In this document: piece by piece, positions 26,373-35,131 of the stretch | Layout: every line of letters starts with the position of its first letter | How positions within the stretch are numbered: the stretch's first letter is position 1 | Source: Spartobacteria bacterium | GTDB lineage: Bacteria > Verrucomicrobiota > Verrucomicrobiia > Chthoniobacterales > UBA10450 | Direction: 5' to 3' | Assembly (NCBI GenBank): GCA_021325495.1 | Contig: JAJPGZ010000007.1 | Coordinates: 1 to 64,000 of the forward strand | Length of the DNA stretch: 64,000 nt | Translations under genes and position numbers: made by a program | The notes under the pieces: generated by a model | Database searches by the model: none | Told to the model about the DNA's origin: nothing | The model's input: the letters and a program-made list of their open reading frames with translations, nothing else

Positions 26373-28226
26373 TTATTCGACCGTCACGCTCTTCGCGAGA
26401 TTGCGCGGCTTGTCCACGTCGCGTCCGAGCCCGACCGCGAGATGGTAGGCGAGCAATTGCAACGGAATCACCGTCAGGATCGGCATTAACGTGTCTGGCG
26501 CGTCCGGCACCACGATCACGTCGTTCGCGATTCCCTTGAGTTGCTTCGCGCCGCTTTGCGTCGTCACCGCGATGATCGGTCCCTTCCGCGCTTTCACCTG
26601 CTCGATGTTGTTCAGGTTTTTGGAAAACACGCCGTCGTCCGGCGCGACAAAGATTGACGGCAGGTCCGGCCTAACGAGCGCGATAATGCCGTGCTTCAAT
26701 TCCGCGCTCGGATGGCCTTCGGCGTAGAGATACGTGATCTCTTTCATCTTGAGCGCGCCTTCGAGCGCGATCGGATAATTGAATTGCCGCCCGAAGAACA
26801 ACATCCCGCTAACATCGACATATTTATTCGCGATCGATTTGATGTGATCGCTCAACTTCAATGTGTCCTCGATTTGATCCGGCAACGCTTCGAGTGCTTC
26901 GATCAGCCGGCTGCCTTCGGCGGTCGAGAGATTCCGCATTCGGCCTAACAACAGCCCGATCAAGGTCAGGATCACCACTTGTGAGGTAAACGATTTCGTC
27001 GCCGCCACGCCGATCTCCGGTCCCGCGTGCATGTAAACGCCGCCGTCACTCTCGCGCGCGATCGTGCTCGCGACGTTGTTACAAATCCCGAGCGTGCGAT
27101 AACCTTTGCGACGGCTTTCCCGCAATGCGCCGAGCGTGTCCGCCGTTTCGCCGCTTTGACTGATCGCGAACACGAGCGTGTCTCGCGTCATCGGCGTGTT
27201 GCGATGGCGAAACTCGCTCGCGAATTCCACTTCCGTCGGAACGCTCGCAAGCTGCTCGATCAAATATTCGCCAACGCCACCAGCGTGCAACGCCGTCCCG
27301 CAACCGGTGAGCACGACGCGGCCGACATCGCGCAATTCTGCCGCAGTCATGTTTAATCCACCGAGTTTCGCGGTGCATTCTTCGGTGTTGAGTCGACCGC
27401 GCATCGCGTCGCGCACCGAGTCCGGCTGCTCAAAGATTTCCTTGAGCATGTAGTGCGCGTAATCGCCTTTGCTGATGTCTTCCGACGTAAACTCAACTTT
27501 GTTGATCTGATGCTCGCCCGTTTCGCCGTCGATCGAGCTGATCTCGAATTTGTCGCGCTCGACCGCGACCAGATCGAAATCGTTCAGGTAAACGGCGTCG
27601 CGCGTGTGCGCGACGATCGCGCTCACGTCGCTCGCTAGAAAATTTTCGTCACGCCCAACCCCGAGCACGAGCGGGCTGCCGCGCCGCGCGCCGACGATAA
27701 AATCGGGAACGTCCGCGTGCAGCAGCGCGATCCCGTACGTCCCAATGACCTGCTTGAGTGCTTCTCGCGTCGCGTTAACGAGTCGTCCCTTCGAATCGTT
27801 ATTGTCGATCTTGTCGTAAATGCTGCCGATCAAGTGCGCGAGCACTTCAGTGTCCGTTTCGGTTTCGAAGGTGTGTCCTTGTTCGACGAGCTGCGCCTTG
27901 AGCGCGCCGTAATTTTCGATCACGCCGTTGTGCACGAGCGCGAGCTTGCCGCTTTGATCGAAATGTGGATGCGCGTTGGTGTCGTTGACTTTTCCGTGCG
28001 TGGCCCAACGCGTGTGACTGATCCCGAACGAACCGCTCGGTGGTTTCTGCGCCATCAATTTCGACAACGCCGCGATACGTCCGGCGCATTTGCGCGTTTG
28101 CACGCCTTCGCCGTTAACGATCGCAACGCCGGCCGAATCGTAACCGCGATACTCCAGCCGTTTCAACCCATCGAGCAAAATGGGTGCAGCCTCAGAGCGA
28201 CCGACATATCCAACGATCCCGCACAT
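26373..28226 (-). CDS. glmS: Glutamine-fructose-6-phosphate aminotransferase
   Basis: A 617-residue protein. The N-terminal glutaminase domain starts MCGIVGYVG, with Cys2 as the nucleophile after Met removal. Two SIS domains follow (FAISQSGETADT and the ALKMKEITYLYAEGHPSAELKHG region), and it ends RNLAKSVTVE as in all GlmS. It makes glucosamine-6-phosphate for peptidoglycan and LPS. I see no glmS ribozyme upstream. It is convergent with the BNR protein, with a dispersed word at 26363 between them. Confidence 0.97.
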   Translation of the reverse strand: MCGIVGYVGRSEAAPILLDGLKRLEYRGYDSAGVAIVNGEGVQTRKCAGRIAALSKLMAQKPPSGSFGISHTRWATHGKVNDTNAHPHFDQSGKLALVHNGVIENYGALKAQLVEQGHTFETETDTEVLAHLIGSIYDKIDNNDSKGRLVNATREALKQVIGTYGIALLHADVPDFIVGARRGSPLVLGVGRDENFLASDVSAIVAHTRDAVYLNDFDLVAVERDKFEISSIDGETGEHQINKVEFTSEDISKGDYAHYMLKEIFEQPDSVRDAMRGRLNTEECTAKLGGLNMTAAELRDVGRVVLTGCGTALHAGGVGEYLIEQLASVPTEVEFASEFRHRNTPMTRDTLVFAISQSGETADTLGALRESRRKGYRTLGICNNVASTIARESDGGVYMHAGPEIGVAATKSFTSQVVILTLIGLLLGRMRNLSTAEGSRLIEALEALPDQIEDTLKLSDHIKSIANKYVDVSGMLFFGRQFNYPIALEGALKMKEITYLYAEGHPSAELKHGIIALVRPDLPSIFVAPDDGVFSKNLNNIEQVKARKGPIIAVTTQSGAKQLKGIANDVIVVPDAPDTLMPILTVIPLQLLAYHLAVGLGRDVDKPRNLAKSVTVE

Positions 28227-28351
28227 GGTTTCGGATTCTAATTGCGTCCGCCTTCAGCCGCAAGATTCACACCTAAGATCGACATCTTCATTTCGCGCGC
28301 TTAATTGCATTCGTGCAGACGGAAAATCGAGCGAGACGCGATTCCAATGCG

Positions 28352-29650
28352 ATGGCCGCACCGGCGCTTCCTCCAGGGACCACGCAACGCACTCTCGCCG
28401 TCATCATGGGCGGCGGCGCGGGCACGCGTTTGTTTCCCCTAACGAAGGACCGGGCCAAGCCCGCGGTGCCGTTAGGCGGAAAATATCGCCTCGTCGATAT
28501 CCCGATCAGCAATTGCCTCAATTCCGGCCTGCGCTCGATCTACGTCCTGACCCAATTCAATTCCATGTCGCTGCATCGACATATCCAGGCCGCCTACAAG
28601 TTCGATCATTTCTCGCGCAGCTTCATCGACATCCTCGCCGCGCAACAAACGCCCGAAGGCTCGGAATGGTATCAAGGCACGGCGGACGCCGTCCGCCAAA
28701 ACATGCGCTACTTTCTCGAGCGCCCGTACGATTACTACCTCATCCTCAGCGGCGATCAGTTGTATCGGATGGATTTCCGCATCTTGCTCCATCAACACAT
28801 TCAATCCGGCGCCGATATCACGCTCGCCACCAAACCGGTGAAGCGTGACCAGGTCTCCGACTTCGGCATCATGCGCAGCGGCGCCGATCGCCGCATTACA
28901 CGGTTTGTGGAAAAGCCGAAGGACGAAGCGATCCTGGCCGAATTTCGCATGGATCGCGATTTGTTAGGCGAGGTCGATGTCGATCTTGAAGAAGAGCTCT
29001 ATCAAGCATCCATGGGCATTTACGTTTTCAATCGCGACGTGCTCATTGAATGTCTCAACAATCAGCTGGTCGATTTCGGCAAGCACGTCATCCCGCAATC
29101 AATCAAAGATCGACATGTGCATTCGTTCATCTTCCAAGGTTATTGGGAAGACATCGGGACCGTGCGCGCGTTTTACGAAGCGAATCTCGATCTCACCGAC
29201 ATCGTGCCCGAATACAGTTTTTTCGACACCGAAGCGCCGATTTACACGCATCCGCGATTTTTGCCCGGCAGCAAGGTGAACGGCGCGACCCTGCGGCAGG
29301 CGATTATTTCCGACGGCTGCATTATTTCCGACGCGCACATCGAGCGCAGCGTCGTCGGCATTCGCAGCATCATTCAAAGTGGCGCCACCATTCGTAACAG
29401 CGTCATCATGGGTTCCGATTATTTCGAGCAAGATCGACAAGGTGAAGCCGAGGGACTTCCGCTCATTGGGATTGGCCGCAATTGCGTGATTGACCGCGCC
29501 ATCATCGACAAAAACGCGCGCATCGCCGACGGCGTCGTCATCACGCCCGAAGGCAAACCGAAAGATTTCGACGGCGAAAACTATTTCATCCGCGACGGCA
29601 TCGTGGTCGTGCCGAAGAACGCGACTATTCCAACGGGGTTTTGGATTTAG
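28352..29650 (+). CDS. glgC: Glucose-1-phosphate adenylyltransferase
   Basis: About 432 residues. The nucleotidyltransferase signature IMGGGAGTRLFPLTKDRAKPAVPLGGKYRLVD is followed by LSGDQLYRMDF, the FVEKPKD substrate loop and a C-terminal left-handed beta-helix. The pattern is close to the cyanobacterial/plant type. It makes ADP-glucose for glycogen. A GTG at 28313 would add 13 residues; I prefer the ATG at 28352. It is divergent from glmS. Confidence 0.93.
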   Translation: MAAPALPPGTTQRTLAVIMGGGAGTRLFPLTKDRAKPAVPLGGKYRLVDIPISNCLNSGLRSIYVLTQFNSMSLHRHIQAAYKFDHFSRSFIDILAAQQTPEGSEWYQGTADAVRQNMRYFLERPYDYYLILSGDQLYRMDFRILLHQHIQSGADITLATKPVKRDQVSDFGIMRSGADRRITRFVEKPKDEAILAEFRMDRDLLGEVDVDLEEELYQASMGIYVFNRDVLIECLNNQLVDFGKHVIPQSIKDRHVHSFIFQGYWEDIGTVRAFYEANLDLTDIVPEYSFFDTEAPIYTHPRFLPGSKVNGATLRQAIISDGCIISDAHIERSVVGIRSIIQSGATIRNSVIMGSDYFEQDRQGEAEGLPLIGIGRNCVIDRAIIDKNARIADGVVITPEGKPKDFDGENYFIRDGIVVVPKNATIPTGFWI

Positions 29651-29954
29651 TTTGTCGCGCCCGAATCATCAGCCAAATCTTCCGCGCGATAAACAGCGCG
29701 ACCTCACTCAGGATAGCGGTCCCGAATCCAAACAGCTGACACGCGCCGATCCATAGAGCGACGCCAATAAGGGCGAAGATTACGCCTGCGTACATCCAAA
29801 AACCCGAAAGAATGAGAACAGGCATGGAAACAAACCGAGCGATGGGAGCGTAGTTGGGAAGTTCGGCAAACGGACTGTAAACGTAACCGATGATCGGAAT
29901 GGCGAAGATCAGGTGAATCCAGCGAAGGATCGCGCGTTTAGTGGCGTTGCTCAT
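29625..29954 (-). CDS. Small membrane protein (109 aa), unknown
   Basis: A 109-residue protein with three hydrophobic segments (about 11-27, 42-63 and 68-88) and a basic C-terminus. The opening MSNATKRAILRWIHLIFAIP looks like a genuine membrane protein start. Its 3' end overlaps the convergent glgC by 26 bases. I do not recognise a family. Base composition here is somewhat lower in GC than in the flanking genes. Confidence 0.6.
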   Translation of the reverse strand: MSNATKRAILRWIHLIFAIPIIGYVYSPFAELPNYAPIARFVSMPVLILSGFWMYAGVIFALIGVALWIGACQLFGFGTAILSEVALFIARKIWLMIRARQTKSKTPLE

Positions 29955-30005
29955 GATTGCTTTGTAAGTCTAAATACAGAAAGGCTGAGACAAAGAATCT
30001 TTTAA

Positions 30006-30824
30006 GTGCCGCAAAATTGTTTCGGTGGAATCCACAAGCAAACTCGTAGCAAGCGCGCCGACGACGAACAAATCCAAATTACTTTGAGCACACCCGCGCA
30101 AGAGATTTTCATCTTCGCCCACATTCCGAAAACCGGCGGGCAGACCCTGCGCAATTGTTTCATGCGCCATCTACAGTTGCATCGTGAATTCATTCATCTC
30201 GGCCCGTTCGGCGAGAAGGACGCCGCGGCGCGCGGACTGTTGCCGTTTCCTGATCGAAGCGAGGAGGAACGCTCGCATGCGCGCGTGATTCTCGGCCATC
30301 ACGTCACGTGCGAAACCCATCGGCTCGTCTCGCACAAGACGCCGCGCTATATCACATTCCTGCGCGACCCGGCGGACTTGCTCGTCTCCTACTACAATTA
30401 CGCACAGGGACATCGGCCCGCCGACCGGCCGCCAGTATTCTTCGAGCAATGGCTGACGAACAAACGAAAGCCGCGCGAAAATTTCATGACGCGATGGCTA
30501 CTCGAAAGTTTTCTGCAAAATGGACCGGCGACCAGGCTCAACGCTTCGGCCCTCCGCAAAGTGAATGACGCGCTTGAAAATTTCTGGTTTGTTGGCCTAA
30601 CCGAGCAAATCGATCGCGACGCGCCGCGCCTGCTCGAGCGCATCAACGTGCCCAACGATCTGCAACGAACGAATGTGGGAGGCGTCGATTACAAGAAGAT
30701 CGTTACGCTGGACGATTCACTGCGGCGCGAACTTTACGAGCGCAGCCCGTTCGACGTCGAGCTCTATCGCTATTGGAAAACGAAAACGGCCGAAAACGCG
30801 GCCGCAAGTTCATCGAACGCGTAG
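30006..30824 (+). CDS. Sulfotransferase-family protein
   Basis: A 272-residue protein. FIFAHIPKTGGQTLRNCF is the 5'-phosphosulfate loop of PAPS-dependent sulfotransferases (sulfotransferase family 2 type), and ITFLRDPADLLVSYYN is the 3'-phosphate-binding stretch. It probably sulfates a polysaccharide or glycolipid; substrate unknown. The start is the GTG at 30006; an internal start nearer the PAPS loop is possible. No PAPS synthesis genes are in the window. Confidence 0.78.
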   Translation: MPQNCFGGIHKQTRSKRADDEQIQITLSTPAQEIFIFAHIPKTGGQTLRNCFMRHLQLHREFIHLGPFGEKDAAARGLLPFPDRSEEERSHARVILGHHVTCETHRLVSHKTPRYITFLRDPADLLVSYYNYAQGHRPADRPPVFFEQWLTNKRKPRENFMTRWLLESFLQNGPATRLNASALRKVNDALENFWFVGLTEQIDRDAPRLLERINVPNDLQRTNVGGVDYKKIVTLDDSLRRELYERSPFDVELYRYWKTKTAENAAASSSNA

Positions 30825-30825
30825 A

Positions 30826-30850
30826 TGTCGATCTTACGATTGTCGATCTT
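30826..30850 (-). repeat. Tandem pair of the dispersed word, 15-bp period
   Basis: TGTCGATCTT starts at 30826 and 30841, exactly filling the gap between the convergent sulfotransferase and lipoprotein genes. The second word, GCCTAAC, follows directly at 30851. Confidence 0.9.
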
Positions 30851-30852
30851 GC

Positions 30853-31062
30853 CTAACGACGATCGGTAATACCGCCGAGCTGGCTCTGCGTTTCCCATTT
30901 CTCCTGTTTATTCCAGGGAATCATGGAATCCGCTTTCTCGTCGGGATCTTTTACGAGCGCGACATCTTTTTGGCTGGCGCATGAAACAAACAGACTCGCG
31001 CCGACCACGCACAAAAGCGCGCAAACGATTTTCGATTTCAGCTTACGAATTTGACCCTGCAT
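30853..31062 (-). CDS. Small lipoprotein
   Basis: A 69-residue protein with a basic N-terminus, a hydrophobic stretch and the lipobox LFVSC, so signal peptidase II would cleave before the Cys. The mature part is about 40 residues, polar, with no recognised domain. Its start overlaps the end of the upstream coiled-coil gene by 20 bases, so the two are probably co-translated. Confidence 0.68.
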   Translation of the reverse strand: MQGQIRKLKSKIVCALLCVVGASLFVSCASQKDVALVKDPDEKADSMIPWNKQEKWETQSQLGGITDRR

Positions 31063-31843
31063 AGATAACGATATCTCCCGGTTGCACCTGAACGCCGCGC
31101 TCCAGGCTGCTCGTAATTATATCGCCGATGGCCGTGCTCGGTTCAACGGAAGAAATCCGGATCTTGCCGATGGGTGTGCCGCCGCGCAGAACGAGCATCT
31201 CCGAGTTCGCTTCTACGCCCTGCCGTCCGCCAAGATTGAGCACGACGAAATTGTAAGCCTGATTAACGGCGAGGACGGTGCCGCGCAGGCCGAGCCGCGC
31301 GCCGCCGCTCGCGCCGCGCTTCACTTCTTCCTGTAATTTGTCGGAGCGCTCTTGGATCGAGCGCAGCTTGTCGGTCAGCAATGCTTTCTCGCGCTCGGCG
31401 CTATCGAGCAATTTTCTCGCTTCATCGAGTTGCGCCTGCATCTCGGACGGATTCGCGGCGCCGGGATTCGTTTCGCTCTTCATCGCTACGCCCTCGATTT
31501 GTTTCTGCAACGCTGCGAGCGCGGTTTCGTTTTCCTGCAATTTCGTTTGCAGCTCCGTCTTCTCTTTTTGCGCTTGCTCAAAATCGGCCTGCGCTTTATT
31601 CACGCGCGCTTCGGTCTCGGCCGCTTTCGCATTCGCGGCCGCGACTGCCGCTTCGCGCGCTTTCATTTCTTTTTCTTCACTCGAGCGCTGACGTTCCGCG
31701 GTCAGACGGGCGGCTTCGGCATTGCTGGCTGTTAGGCGAAGCGACTTTGCTTTTTGATTGTTGAGCGCGCCAAAGATCGCCGCGGCCACGAGGAACGCGG
31801 CGGCCAAAGCGAGAACATTTTTCGGCGTTGCGGCAATTGCCAT
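31043..31843 (-). CDS. Membrane-anchored coiled-coil envelope protein
   Basis: About 266 residues. One N-terminal membrane helix (about residues 8-26) is followed by a long Ala/Glu/Lys/Gln-rich coiled coil (about 30-185) and a C-terminal beta-rich domain with GTVLAVNQAYNFVVLNLGG and VQPGDIVIYAG. The layout recalls MreC-type periplasmic proteins, but I cannot assign it to MreC. The ATG at 31843 is preferred over 31861 because GGAGGG lies just upstream of it. It is co-transcribed with the small lipoprotein. Confidence 0.68.
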   Translation of the reverse strand: MAIAATPKNVLALAAAFLVAAAIFGALNNQKAKSLRLTASNAEAARLTAERQRSSEEKEMKAREAAVAAANAKAAETEARVNKAQADFEQAQKEKTELQTKLQENETALAALQKQIEGVAMKSETNPGAANPSEMQAQLDEARKLLDSAEREKALLTDKLRSIQERSDKLQEEVKRGASGGARLGLRGTVLAVNQAYNFVVLNLGGRQGVEANSEMLVLRGGTPIGKIRISSVEPSTAIGDIITSSLERGVQVQPGDIVIYAGSNS

Positions 31844-31996
31844 TGAATGAGAGCCCTCCATCCGAATTGCGGTTGCGTTTCTACTCGCGAATGGCCGTAG
31901 AAAGCAATCTCAATCGCGGCGGGCGCCGTTCGGGCGAATGTAAGATCGACAATCGCATTTGCGCGAAGTGCGTTTCGCGTTAAGGATGCCGTCGCC

Positions 31997-32122
31997 ATGG
32001 GCCAGCAACATCGCGTCCGCGCTAAACGAAAACGTCGCCTCGCCTATCTCGAGCGCAAAAAATCAGCGTCGCGCAAACCGCGTGCGAAAAAGAAATCGGC
32101 TGCTCCGGCCGCGGCAAAGTAG
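31997..32122 (+). CDS. Small very basic protein (41 aa)
   Basis: A 41-residue reading frame starting MGQQHRVRAKRKRRLAYLER and continuing as Lys/Ala-rich sequence ending APAAAK. Almost half the residues are basic, so it should bind nucleic acid, possibly ribosomal RNA. The N-terminal half looks conserved in style with small basic proteins of this phylum; that is recollection, not a search result. It lies 15 bases upstream of the NYN-domain gene in the same direction. Confidence 0.6.
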   Translation: MGQQHRVRAKRKRRLAYLERKKSASRKPRAKKKSAAPAAAK

Positions 32123-32137
32123 CGTCGCCTCTGCGGC

Positions 32138-32554
32138 GTGAGCGCGACGACGCGTTACCTTCTTGTCGACGGCCATAGCGTCATTTTTGCGTCGCCCGAA
32201 TTACGGGCAATGCACGAGCGGCGTTCCGGGCGTGCGCGCGAAGAATTGATTAAACGTCTGCGCCATTATCAGGACTGGACTGGCGTGCGCGTCATCGTCG
32301 TCTTCGACGGCAAAGGCACTAAGATCGACATCTCCTCCGATCCACACGACGTCCAGATTTTCTATTCGCGCGCGGGCCAAACCGCCGACGACATCATCGA
32401 GCGCCTCGCGGGCAAATACGCGAAGCGATTTCACCTCACGGTTGCGACTTCCGATTATCTCGAGCAACAAACCGCGTCCGCGGCCGGCGCGGAATGCATT
32501 TCGCCGGAGATGCTGTTCGCCTTGCTCGACGAACAAACTAAACGGCGACCATAG
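32138..32554 (+). CDS. YacP-like NYN-domain protein (putative endoribonuclease)
   Basis: A 138-residue protein. YLLVDGHSVIF, the FDGKGTKIDI stretch, AGQTADDIIERLAG and LTVATSDYLEQ supply the Asp cluster of the NYN/PIN-like nuclease fold seen in YacP (Rae1), a ribosome-associated endoribonuclease in Bacillus. The start is the GTG at 32138. The dispersed word at 32331 encodes KIDI inside it. It overlaps the convergent receiver protein by 17 bases. Confidence 0.78.
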   Translation: MSATTRYLLVDGHSVIFASPELRAMHERRSGRAREELIKRLRHYQDWTGVRVIVVFDGKGTKIDISSDPHDVQIFYSRAGQTADDIIERLAGKYAKRFHLTVATSDYLEQQTASAAGAECISPEMLFALLDEQTKRRP

Positions 32555-32978
32555 CGTCGGTCGACTCGGTCACAAATCTGCGAGCGCGCTGTTGCGAAGT
32601 CGCAAGCACCCGCGCAAGCACCGAGTAAAGCTGTTCCACGGGGAGGTTCTTGCTTACGTAGCCGTTCGCGCCGGCACGTAATGCGGAATGCATGCTCTCT
32701 TCATCGTAACCCATGCCGGTGAAAACAATGATCGGCACCGTCGCATTGACCTCGCGGATAAATGAGATGAGCGAAATGCCATCGATCTTCGGCATCTTAA
32801 GATCGACAACGACGACTTCGGCGTTGTTATGGCTGAGCCAGGTGGCGGTGTCGAACCCTTCGGTTAGGGACGCACAGCTGTGTCCTTTTTGTCGAAGATA
32901 GGTGACTAAAAAACGGCTGATCGATGGGTCATCATCGATGACAAGAAAATGGAAAGTGTCGTGGTCGAGCGGCTTCAT
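32538..32978 (-). CDS. Single-domain response regulator
   Basis: A 146-residue CheY-like receiver with no output domain. VIDDD supplies the acidic pocket, D59 in VVVDLKMP is the phosphoacceptor, FTGMG carries the conserved Thr, and YVSKNLP the Lys. It would act by protein contact or in a phosphorelay. Four sensor kinases in this window (35132, 37132, 41229, 51349) are possible partners, but none is adjacent. Confidence 0.87.
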   Translation of the reverse strand: MKPLDHDTFHFLVIDDDPSISRFLVTYLRQKGHSCASLTEGFDTATWLSHNNAEVVVVDLKMPKIDGISLISFIREVNATVPIIVFTGMGYDEESMHSALRAGANGYVSKNLPVEQLYSVLARVLATSQQRARRFVTESTDAMVAV

Positions 32979-33084
32979 GCTTCTTTATAATTTCTAGACT
33001 GAGTATAAGCATTCGGCTTGCCAAACTCTGATTTCATCCCGCGCGGCCGCGCCTTGACCACTCCGACTCTCGCTAGATCGACAA

Positions 33085-34098
33085 CTACAGCCCGAGTTTC
33101 TGCTCAATCGCTTTTACCCGAGCGACCAATTTCCCCAAACTCCGGACCAGGGCGATTTGCTCCTTTGCCTCCCGCAGCTTCACCGCCGGCGACCCGAGCC
33201 AGGCCCCGCTGTTCGCCTGCAAATCTTTCGAGATTCCGCTCTGCGCAGCCACGATAACGCCGTCGCCAATTTCCACATGACCGACGATCCCGGCCTGGCC
33301 GGCCAAAGTTACGCCCTCGCCCAGGCGCGCGCTGCCGGCGATTCCCGCCTGCGCGACGATGATCGAACCGCGGCCGATGACTACGTTGTGCGCGATCTGA
33401 ACAAGATTGTCGATCTTAACGCCTTGTTGAATCCAGGTCCGGCCGAAACGCGCGCGATCTATCGTGGTGTTCGCGCCGATTTCCACGTCGTCGTCGATCT
33501 GCACAATGCCGAGCTGCGGCACCTTCTCGTGTTTGTTGTTCACTGCTTCGAATCCGAATCCGTCCGCGCCGATGACGACCCCGCTGTGAATGATGACGCG
33601 ATCGCCTATCTTCGTCCGCTCGCGAATGGTGACATTCGGATAAATTTTGCAATCCGCGCCTAACGAGCTGCCGTGGCCGACGTAAGTTCCGGCGCCAATC
33701 ACGGTGCGATCTCCGATCGCTGCGCCTGCTTCGATGACCGCGCACGGTTGAATCGAAACATCCTTTCCGAGCTTCGCGCTAAGATCGACAATCGCATTCG
33801 CGTGCACACCGGGCGCGAATTCCACCGGCTTCGGCGCAAATTGCATCACCACCCGCTCGAAACATTTTGCCGGATTCGCCACGCGGATTTGCGCGGCCGA
33901 AGTTTTGCCATCGAAACCGTCCGGCACAAACACGGCCGACGCTTGCGTGCGCTTCAATTGCGCCGCGTATTTCGGATTGCCGAAAAACGAAATCTCTCCC
34001 GCAGTCGCTTCCGCCAGCGACGCCGCGCCGACGATGTCGATCTTGGAATCGCCTAACAATTCACCGCCGCAGCTCTTCGCGATTTCGCCGAGCGTCAT
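33085..34098 (-). CDS. lpxD: UDP-3-O-(3-hydroxyacyl)glucosamine N-acyltransferase
   Basis: A 337-residue protein with an N-terminal uridine-binding domain and a left-handed beta-helix of hexapeptide repeats (ANAIVDLSAKLGKDVSIQ and others). The catalytic His is H237 in QIAHNVVIG, and a C-terminal helix follows. It is the third step of lipid A synthesis, so the organism makes LPS. I choose the ATG at 34098 (MTLGEIAKSCGG); the longer frame would run into the upstream aldolase gene. Confidence 0.94.
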   Translation of the reverse strand: MTLGEIAKSCGGELLGDSKIDIVGAASLAEATAGEISFFGNPKYAAQLKRTQASAVFVPDGFDGKTSAAQIRVANPAKCFERVVMQFAPKPVEFAPGVHANAIVDLSAKLGKDVSIQPCAVIEAGAAIGDRTVIGAGTYVGHGSSLGADCKIYPNVTIRERTKIGDRVIIHSGVVIGADGFGFEAVNNKHEKVPQLGIVQIDDDVEIGANTTIDRARFGRTWIQQGVKIDNLVQIAHNVVIGRGSIIVAQAGIAGSARLGEGVTLAGQAGIVGHVEIGDGVIVAAQSGISKDLQANSGAWLGSPAVKLREAKEQIALVRSLGKLVARVKAIEQKLGL

Positions 34099-34108
34099 CG
34101 GAGCCGCT

Positions 34109-35011
34109 TCAATTATTCGATGCGTCGAAGATGCTCTGGATGGATCGATCAAGCATCGCGTTGAATTCGGCGTCCGATTGCTGGGCGCTCAGGCCTTCGA
34201 CGAGCGCGCGCGAAAAGCTCGCGACGACGCCATGATTTTTGCGCAGCAATTGATTTGCTTCGTCGCGCGAGTAACCGCCGGAAAGGGCGACCACGCGCAA
34301 GACCTTCGAATGTTTCACAAGATCGACATAGAAGTTGTCCCGCGTCGGCAGCGTGAGTTTCAACATGACGAATTGGCCATCCGGCAATGTGTCGAGGCCT
34401 TCGAGAATGTTCGTTTTGAGAAACTCCTCCGCCTTGGGTTTCTCCGGACAATGAATGTCAACTTCCGGCTCGAGGATCGGCACCAAATTTTTCTCGATGA
34501 TCTGCGCGCCGATTTCGAATTGCTGGCGCACAATCTCACGAATACCGGCTTCATTGGCCTGCTTCACCACCGAGCGCATCTTCGTTCCGAAAATATTTTT
34601 GCTCCGCGCCTTTTCCAGCAGCGCGCCTAACGACGGCATCGGCTTCATCAATTGCACGCCATCTTTTTCCGGCGCCAGACCCTGGTCGACTTTCAGGAAC
34701 GGCACGACCCTTTTCACTTTCCACAAATAATCCGCGGTCGGCTGCCCCTCGATGTCGCGTTCCATCGTCATCTCGAACAGGATCGCGCCCAGCACTCGCT
34801 TCCCGTCGAAGGCCGGACTGGTGATGATGCGCGTCCGCATGGCATGGACGAGATCGAACATCTCCGCGTCGCTCGACCAACTGCCTTCGGCGATGCCGTA
34901 TTGCCGCAACGCTTTCGGCGTGCTTCCGCCACTTTGATCCAGCGCCGCGATAAAGCCGGGATCGTTTTTGATCTTCTGCAATTGTTCTCGGTTAACGTCG
35001 ATCGTCTTCAT
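34109..35011 (-). CDS. Class I fructose-bisphosphate aldolase
   Basis: A 300-residue protein with [38 protein letters not shown] and [19 protein letters not shown], typical of the bacterial single-chain class I aldolase. VMLKLTLPT supplies the likely Schiff-base Lys. It cleaves fructose-1,6-bisphosphate. I choose the ATG at 35011 ([10 protein letters not shown]). It is separated from lpxD by 10 bases and may share its transcript. The 120 bases upstream hold nothing obvious. Confidence 0.9.
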   Translation of the reverse strand: MKTIDVNREQLQKIKNDPGFIAALDQSGGSTPKALRQYGIAEGSWSSDAEMFDLVHAMRTRIITSPAFDGKRVLGAILFEMTMERDIEGQPTADYLWKVKRVVPFLKVDQGLAPEKDGVQLMKPMPSLGALLEKARSKNIFGTKMRSVVKQANEAGIREIVRQQFEIGAQIIEKNLVPILEPEVDIHCPEKPKAEEFLKTNILEGLDTLPDGQFVMLKLTLPTRDNFYVDLVKHSKVLRVVALSGGYSRDEANQLLRKNHGVVASFSRALVEGLSAQQSDAEFNAMLDRSIQSIFDASNN

Positions 35012-35131
35012 GATAAAATTCGGAGTTCCGCACAAATGCGGAAGCGCAGACTAGCGTGATTCCCGCGCGGCGAAAAGCCGAAGAATTTATTCGCCGAAGT
35101 CGAAGCGCAGCGGCAAATAAAACGGTAACGA